DNA of 18,055 nucleotides, taken from positions 1 to 18,055 of the forward strand of contig CAJVPJ010000725.1 of assembly GCA_910592205.1 (NCBI GenBank), written 5' to 3'. A model generated the notes under the pieces. The model had not been told where the DNA came from and did no database searches. It saw only the letters and a list, made by a program, of their open reading frames with translations. Within the stretch, counting starts at the first letter, position 1. Every line of letters starts with the position of its first letter. Of the stretch, positions 17,880 to 18,055 are shown piece after piece. Source of the stretch: Paraglomus occultum. Its lineage: Eukaryota > Glomeromycota > Glomeromycetes > Paraglomerales > Paraglomeraceae. The position numbers and the translations under genes were made by a program.

Positions 17880-18055
17880 AAGTATTTTAAAGAAAGCTCA
17901 AGGAGAAAAATTGCGCCTTATGTTTTTAAAATCAATGATACCCAAACACTCCAGGAATATCTGGATCAAGAAAAAATTACTTATGAAATTTATCAAGAAG
18001 AACGAAAAATAATAACTAATAAACGAACGTTAACGCCAACACATGATGAACCAAG
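17880..18055 (+). pseudogene. Possible retroelement gag-like (ORF1) fragment, runs off window
   Basis: From 17880 the plus strand has a frame open to the window end. It includes FKINDTQTLQEYLDQEKITY followed by EIYQEERK. The spacing of a TLQEYL helix, then KITYEIYQ.EER, recalls the helix-strand segment that precedes the zinc knuckles in ORF1/gag-like proteins of insect non-LTR retrotransposons (usually ..L.E..I.FHTYQL.EER). A TAG at 17877 closes the frame upstream, and a neighbouring frame carries K-rich sequence that may be its continuation after a frameshift. Only about 58 codons are visible; the assignment is tentative. Confidence 0.3.

Noticed and set aside
17665-18012. Plus-strand ATG frame of 115 codons
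   Set aside because: It begins inside the inverted repeat at 17656 and runs through low-complexity AAT repeats; the more protein-like frame at the end is a different one.

Overview
The window looks like nuclear DNA of an AT-rich eukaryote, most plausibly an insect. Coding density is low. Starts sit in eukaryote-type contexts (purine at -3, A-rich) with no ribosome binding sites. There are non-autonomous DNA transposons, including one with a clean TA target duplication and pogo/Tc1-type ends. No RNA gene, CRISPR array or bacterial-type operon is visible. The organism cannot be named from the sequence.

Almost everything that can be called a gene belongs to one multicopy, intronless family of long, charged coiled-coil proteins with a conserved globular C-terminus. 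Four copies are recognisable as genes: copy 1 (minus strand, 1-1373, running off the left edge), copy 2 (6504-8606, 700 aa), copy 3 (from 9180, broken by a frameshift near 10450) and copy 4 (11310-13064, 584 aa). Two C-terminal relics lie head to head at 3358-4106, joined at about 3838-3841. The intergenic DNA in front of copies 3 and 4 is itself repeated, and a decayed third copy of it follows copy 4 (13065 to about 13500). The cluster has therefore grown and decayed by tandem duplication, inversion, deletion and probably gene conversion. Copies 1 and 2 form one subfamily (start MSETDN), copies 3 and 4 another (start MTDSIVDQ).

Function is unknown. From the sequence: no signal peptide, no membrane segment, about 350-450 residues of coiled coil, then about 240 residues of mostly helical globular sequence ending in a probable beta-rich domain with the landmarks PVVEY, FD, MEC, an acidic run, ICSFPL and KAKVQLRPG. 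Its layout recalls the C-terminal domain of mitochondria-eating protein (Mieap/SPATA18) and, more distantly, the GrpE coil-plus-beta layout. This is an untested inference. A cluster of intronless, duplicated structural-type genes is also what domesticated viral loci in parasitoid wasps look like, but no hallmark viral gene is present.

The right part (13.5-18 kb) is gene-poor and holds repeats: a 919-bp palindromic element with arms of about 320 bp (13872-14790), a 143-bp pogo-like MITE (14831-14973), an element or interval bounded by inverted repeats of about 50 bp (16991-17711), and a possible edge of a retroelement gag-like frame (17880 to the end). The long gaps at 1374-3357, 4107-6503 and 14974-16990 show no gene I can support.
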